Shown: positions 59,401 through 64,000 of the stretch, piece by piece
Position numbering within the stretch: position 1 is the first letter of the stretch
Layout of the letters: the number at the start of each line of letters is the position of its first letter
Origin: Melieria omissa
Lineage: Eukaryota > Arthropoda > Insecta > Diptera > Ulidiidae
NCBI GenBank assembly: GCA_963971225.1
Contig: OZ020267.1
Span: 108,463,892-108,527,891 of the forward strand
DNA: 64,000 nucleotides
Direction of reading: 5' to 3'
Translations under genes and position numbers: made by a program
Notes under the pieces: model-generated
The model's database searches: none
Told to the model about the DNA's origin: nothing
The model's input: only the letters and a program-made list of their open reading frames with translations

Positions 59401-62400
59401 CTTCATTAAAATTTAAAATTTTTTAAATTAATATAAAAATTATAAAAGAAGATACATTTTTTTATGCCAAAAGTTTTTAGTGAGTTGAATTTTTTATTTA
59501 CTTATTTTTTATTTTGTTTTTTTATTTAATTTTTTATTTAATTTTTTTTATTTAATTTTAATTTTATTTTTATTTATTTCAAATTATGTTTACATTTCAA
59601 TTTTTTCGAATGTTTCAACATTTTTATAATTTGTTTCTCGTTTTGTTCTTGCTTGCAGAAATACGACTTTGACAATTGCATGGCCGATTACTTAACCAAT
59701 CGTGATATCCTACCACCGCATCGCATGTCATTGCTGAAATTTTTGGCCATTGTAAGTAATTTCACAATTAAAATTATTTAAATCAATATTTTTTAGTGAA
59801 AACATACAAAAATTTTCCATTGCCACATAAAGTGCGAAAGAAATGTGAAATTTATTGCGTACACATTGCATATTCTCATTGCTGAAACGCTTAAAAATGC
59901 ACAACAAATAAACTTCAAAAACAACTACAACAACAAACAATACATAAAACAATCATTACAATAAATAAACAAACGAACCGTCAGTTGAAATGCAAAACAA
60001 AATTAAAATCTCAAAACTGAAAGAAGAAAGCGACTAATAAAAAGATCAAATGAAACGTAATCAAAATGATAAAAAAAAAACAAATCAATGTGCCCAAAGT
60101 AAACAGCAACTTCCTGTTACTGCACCAGACAACCTCAAGTTACCTTAAGGCAGCACAACCTTACCCTACCGCACCCTACTTTACCGTAAACACACGCAGC
60201 GATGCGTCGATTGAATGTTGCCATACTTTTGTTAGTAAAAAATAATTGTTTTAAGCTTTTTTAAAATCTATGCAATGAATAAAGAATTGCACTCATTTTG
60301 GTCAAATTATTGCGTTTTTATATTTTTTTATAATTATTTTATTTGTTAGATATTATTTTGTTTATTTTTATTTTATTTTATTTTATTTTATTTTATTTTA
60401 TTTTAGTTTGTTTTATTTTATATTTTATTTTATTTTATTTTATTTTATTTTATTTTATTTTATTTTATTTTATTTTATTTTATTTTACTTTATTCAATTT
60501 TTTTATTTTATTTTATTTAATTTTATTTTATTTTATTTTATTTTATTTTATTTTATTTTATTTTATTTTATTTTATTTTATTTTATATTTAATTTAATTT
60601 AATTTAATTTAATTTAATTTTATTTTATTTTATTTTATTTTATTTTATTTTATTTTATTTTGTTTTATTTAAATTTTATATTTCATTTTATTTAGAATTA
60701 TTTTATTGTATTTTTATTTTTTTTTAATTTCTATTGATATTTTTCATTATCAAAATTTGGCACACGAGATTCACATGTTATAGGTGTGAACAATTCCCAT
60801 ACTATAACTGAACTTTGATAAGACGAAGAATGAAACTCGACACGAAAATTGCATCATTTTGTTCAGAGACAATCTTCTGTTGCTATGCGTTTTGAGATTT
60901 TAGTTATTTATTTTTTTTCCATGAAGTTTATTATTTTTGTAAGCGATTCTTATAAAAGAGATGTCTATCGAAACTGTAGCCACAGCGGCATAAATCAAAG
61001 TTATTAATTTAAACAATTTTATGCCACTTCACATGTTCTGTGGTCAGTATACGACAGCCGTTGGAAATTGAGCTACTTCAGCAGTTTTCAGTCAATTATA
61101 AACAATTTAAAATCAATTAAATTCTATCTGCCGCCAAGACAATTGAATTTTGCAAGAATTGCAGGAAATTTGTCAGTTATCAAACTGGTTGCCAAGGTCT
61201 AACTACGCGAATTACTAAACGCTGTAAATATGACGCCTCACTCCAATGATGCCGTAGTGATTAGAGTTTTTGCGATAAACCGGCATGCAGTCAAAACATG
61301 TGTTATTATTTACACACAACAGATATTTACATTTCCTGACATTTACCTTGGCCACATGCAAACACATAACCACACTTTGGCACAAGTTGCACGGCATTAG
61401 AGATTTTCAAAATGAAACTTTGTACCCGCATTCAACACGAATGCGTCACGAACGACCTCCCGAGTGCGTTTTGTTGTGCAAATAACAACGAAAACACAAA
61501 ACGAGCCCTTTTTATACTTTTTTGCTATTTGTTAGACAATATTTACTAATGGCATAACAACAACAACGCCACATGCACATTTTAATTAGCACTAAGCTGA
61601 GCCACTTGGAGTTTTAGCAGAGAGAAAAATCTGGAGTGCAAATAACTATTAAATCTCATTTAACCTTCAAATTGCAAACGTACTCTAACTGCACATTGTT
61701 GTTTACTAAGTTCTTTGTTTAAATGACACAGTTTTTATTGTCAACAGAAAATGCACAAAAGTCGAATGTTGCTGTCAACAAAATCGTAATTTTCAATGCC
61801 GTTTTGTGTGGGAAAGAAATCAGAGGAGTGTTTAGTAATCTTTGTTCCTTTGGGTAAGATGTGTCTAGAAATGAGTTTAGGTTGCTGTATGATAGTTGTA
61901 AAACTAAGGCGCTGATTATTTTTAGTGTTTCTGCTACTTGCTGCAAACAAAATTACATTCTCTCTACTGTAAACACCAATGCACAATTGTTTGCATTTGC
62001 AATTGTCTCAAGTGAGGTTAGGTTGACACACAATTGTTGCGTGTTTGAGTAATGGGCTGCGCGTGCATGATTATTTCATAGCGTCTTCAATATTTACGAC
62101 TGGTCAGTGTCAATGCGATAACAAATAAATAAGAAGACAATAAATGTTCAAAAATCCCACACAGTTAATTTGGCTTCGTAATTCGGACTTTTGTACGTCT
62201 GGCGCTTGTCTCGCGCTGGGTGCGTGCCAGACATTGCCCAGCAATGACATTCACAATTTTATTATCATTGCTGAATTCCAGCTACTCGCCTACTTCACAC
62301 TGTTGCTTCACTTGATGGCGACGTATTAAAACAATGTAGCCTCTATTAATTGCGGATGTTGTTGTTTTTGTTGTTGACGATTTAATTTCCTCACTCTGTC

Positions 62401-63665
62401 GCATGGCGTGTAGGCGCGTTATCAACGCAATTCACAGCTTAAGTAAAGCAGTGTTTAATTGTTTTTCAATGATTTACTTTTTCACAAGTCGCCGAGACCT
62501 TTGCACAGACACTAATTGAATTATTTTCTTTTTATATTTACAGAATGCTTTGGAGTTGAGCGCCCCGGCAACACCGGCGCTGCTGCAGCACAATCAAACC
62601 AACCAGCATTTTAATATAAGCTTGAAACCACCCGGTTGGATGCAACTATCGGGGCACCCAGAAAGGTAAGCATCTACAACGTTTTGCTGGTCATTGACTA
62701 TCAATTCGAAGACAGACTTGTAGCGGGAAATTGAGTATTATTAATTCGCCTCAATTTCCGCGCCTAGACTTGTTCCTTTGATTTGCCACGAGCGCATTTA
62801 ATTTTAAATCATCTCTAATATGCACTTTTCTCCCTTTTCTTCTTTCAGTATTGTGCCCACGTCCACGGGCATTGTACGGAAACGCGTTCCCAGTCTCAAC
62901 GACAACGAGGTGCAAGCGTACAAGCTCATCTCGCTGGAACCGCAAACTGCCAAAATTGTGCCACACTTCTATGGCGCACAGGAGCTGAACGGCGACCACT
63001 TCATTGAGCTGCAAGATCTGCTCAACGGCTTCAAGGATCCCTGTGTCATGGACATCAAGATGGGCTGCCGCACGTTTCTCGAGTCGGAGGTCACAAATAA
63101 GACGCTGCGCGCCGATCTTTATCAGAAAATGGTGGCCGTCGACACCAGCGCGCCCGACGCCGAGGAACACGCCGCCCAGGCCATCACCAAGCTGCGCTAC
63201 ATGCTGTTCCGCGAGGCCATGTCCTCCTCGCACACCAAAGGCTTTCGCATCGAGGCGCTGCGTCTGCGTGGCCGTGCGCCCGTCAAGGATCTGAAGACGG
63301 TGCGCACCAGCGACCAGATTGCGCAGACCATCGAGCAGTTCTTCGGCGCCAAGCGCGCCATGCACAAGGAGCTCATCAAGCGACTGAAGCAGATGCGCAT
63401 GGTCATGGAGAAGTCGGCGTTCTTTCAGCGCCACGAGATTGTCGGCTCCAGCATATTCATTGTGTACGACGACGACAAGCTGGGCGTTTGGCTAATCGAC
63501 TTTGCCAAATCGCGCCCACTGCCGGCAACAGTGAGTGTCACGCACCGCGCCGAATGGGTGCCCGGCAATTGCGAGGAGGGCCTGTTCAAGGGCATGGACG
63601 AGCTGATCAACGCTTTCGAGTGTGTCTACGGGAGCAATAGCAACCGCAAGTGTCTTCAAATCTGA
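44459..63665 (+). CDS. IP3K: Inositol 1,4,5-trisphosphate 3-kinase, 484 aa, 4 coding exons
   Basis: Coding exons are 44459-44881, 59659-59751, 62544-62665 and 62849-63665. All junctions are GT-AG (donors GTAAGT, GTAAGT, GTAAGC) with phases 0, 0 and 2. The enzyme phosphorylates Ins(1,4,5)P3 to Ins(1,3,4,5)P4 in the cytosol and so tunes Ca2+ release. The catalytic domain starts about GWMQLSGHP. The inositol-phosphate kinase motif PCVMDIKMG is at residues 277-285, the SSIF block (family SSLL) at 413-416, and the metal-binding DFAK at 430-433. The first 141 residues are low complexity (Ala, Ser, His, Asn and Gln runs) apart from a conserved-looking patch (STEKLRFSCVDNIGLRQLWK). A second ATG at 44465 has the better context (A at -3). 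Flies have two paralogues, and I cannot say which this matches. No classical calmodulin-binding segment is certain. Alternative first exons are possible. Confidence 0.93.
48318..49018. repeat. Tandem array, period about 163 bp, about 4 copies
   Basis: The block GACATTTGCTCTA..ACAAC recurs at about 48467, 48628, 48791 and 48956, with an extra partial copy at 48395. TTGAGGTTGTTTGTTT and ATCTCTTGAACTATAA blocks repeat in register. Confidence 0.85.
53373..53447. mobile_element. Tiny TTAA-flanked element (piggyBac-like MITE)
   Basis: TTAA at 53369-53372 is followed by CCCTTTCAGTCACAATG, and the right end GTCGGG is followed by TTAA (53448-53451). It contains the 16-bp perfect palindrome GTCCAATATATTGGAC. 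It shares the TTAACCCTTTC tip with the element at 8650. Confidence 0.55.
55037..55320. repeat. Tandem duplication, period 158 bp
   Basis: GTGACTGGATTTTGAGGAAA occurs at 55037 and 55195. Both copies continue with ACTAACAACTGTTGTAAAGT and TAATTCTAGTTTTAAGAATAT. Confidence 0.85.
59752..62543 (+). other. Intron 2 of the IP3 3-kinase (2.8 kb)
   Basis: Donor GTAAGT and acceptor TTTATATTTACAG. It includes the (TTTTA)n array at 60351-60716. Frames elsewhere (for example 61285-61485, 61719-62052) show nothing recognisable. Confidence 0.8.
60351..60716. repeat. (TTTTA)n pentanucleotide array in kinase intron 2
   Basis: About 365 bp of TTTTA units with a TTTAA sub-block near 60592-60618. It is the third array of this motif in the window. 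Confidence 0.92.
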
Positions 63666-64000
63666 ATGGTGACCGACACGGAGCAGTTCCCCCGGAATTT
63701 CTGTTGGGGAACGCACACTTAAACAAAACACATGAATCTTCCTCCTAAATTTTAAACTAAAATACAATCGATCGATTTTTCGTTTTTGTAATAATTTTGC
63801 CATAAGACTGATTAGCATTTTGCATGCATTTCGATAATCGAATGCAATTCGAACACCACATCGTTATTTGGTTTATTTGTTTTAGCGCCTTCATGTCATT
63901 TATAGTTGAATTTCGCAGTTGCATTTTACTATTTTTCCATATTGGAAACCACAAAAGCACACAAAACCGATACTGTAGCGATCGCTTTAGCTTAAGCAAG
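63666..64000 (+). other. 3' UTR / downstream flank of the IP3 3-kinase
   Basis: Sequence follows the stop codon TGA at 63663-63665. I find no clear AATAAA before the window ends, so the transcript probably continues beyond it. The minus-strand frame of 80 codons at 63757-63999 has no recognisable content. Confidence 0.45.

Larger units (their letters stand above)
44882..59658 (+). other. Intron 1 of the IP3 3-kinase (14.8 kb)
   Basis: Donor GTAAGT at 44882 and acceptor TTGCTTGCAG ending at 59658. It contains the 163-bp array (48318-49018), a TTAA element (53373-53447) and a 158-bp duplication (55037-55320). GC-richer blocks at about 51530-51900 and 58210-58570 could harbour alternative promoters. 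No other gene is supported inside it. Confidence 0.8.

Noticed and set aside
62751..63434. 227-codon minus-strand frame opposite the kinase exon
   Set aside because: It is a shadow of GC-rich codons; the plus strand has the PCVMDIKMG and DFAK kinase motifs.

Overview
This is nuclear DNA of a higher fly: AT-rich, intron-bearing genes with insect-type splice sites, decayed LINEs, a tRNA-derived SINE, many small DNA transposons and long (TTTTA)n arrays. The gene families (pickpocket channels, inositol-trisphosphate 3-kinase) and the repeats fit an acalyptrate dipteran, perhaps a tephritid. The species assignment is inference. There are no bacterial operons, CRISPR arrays or viral genes.

Left end (2.4-10.9 kb, minus strand): two pickpocket (PPK, DEG/ENaC) sodium channel genes lie head to tail. 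I rebuilt both exon by exon with consistent splice phases. The distal gene has 6 exons and encodes 538 aa. The proximal gene has 5 exons, encodes 805 aa, carries a long charged C-terminal tail and has a good TATA/Inr promoter. Matching exons of 169 and 107 nt show they are a tandem duplicate pair. Their introns carry a 600-bp inverted-repeat element and a nested pair of MITEs.

Middle (11-43.6 kb): about 33 kb with no convincing protein-coding gene. It is a graveyard of transposons: hAT-like elements, TIR MITEs, a mariner-type transposase pseudogene, RNase H and RT-tail fragments of LINEs, and a SINE with target-site duplications. Minisatellites are interspersed, with units of about 101, 93.5/187 and 134 bp, along with pentanucleotide arrays.

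Right end (43.9-63.7 kb, plus strand): an inositol 1,4,5-trisphosphate 3-kinase gene with a low-complexity first coding exon, a 14.8-kb first intron, two small exons and a catalytic exon. The rebuilt open frame is 484 aa. A TATA/Inr-like promoter and a leader with several upstream ORFs precede it.

The channels act at the plasma membrane in Na+ sensing or transport, and the kinase acts in cytosolic IP3/Ca2+ signalling. Nothing in the sequence links them functionally. I found no clearly new biological system. The most unusual items are the long-tailed PPK, the intronic inverted-repeat element, the nested TTAA/TA MITEs and the higher-order 187-bp satellite.
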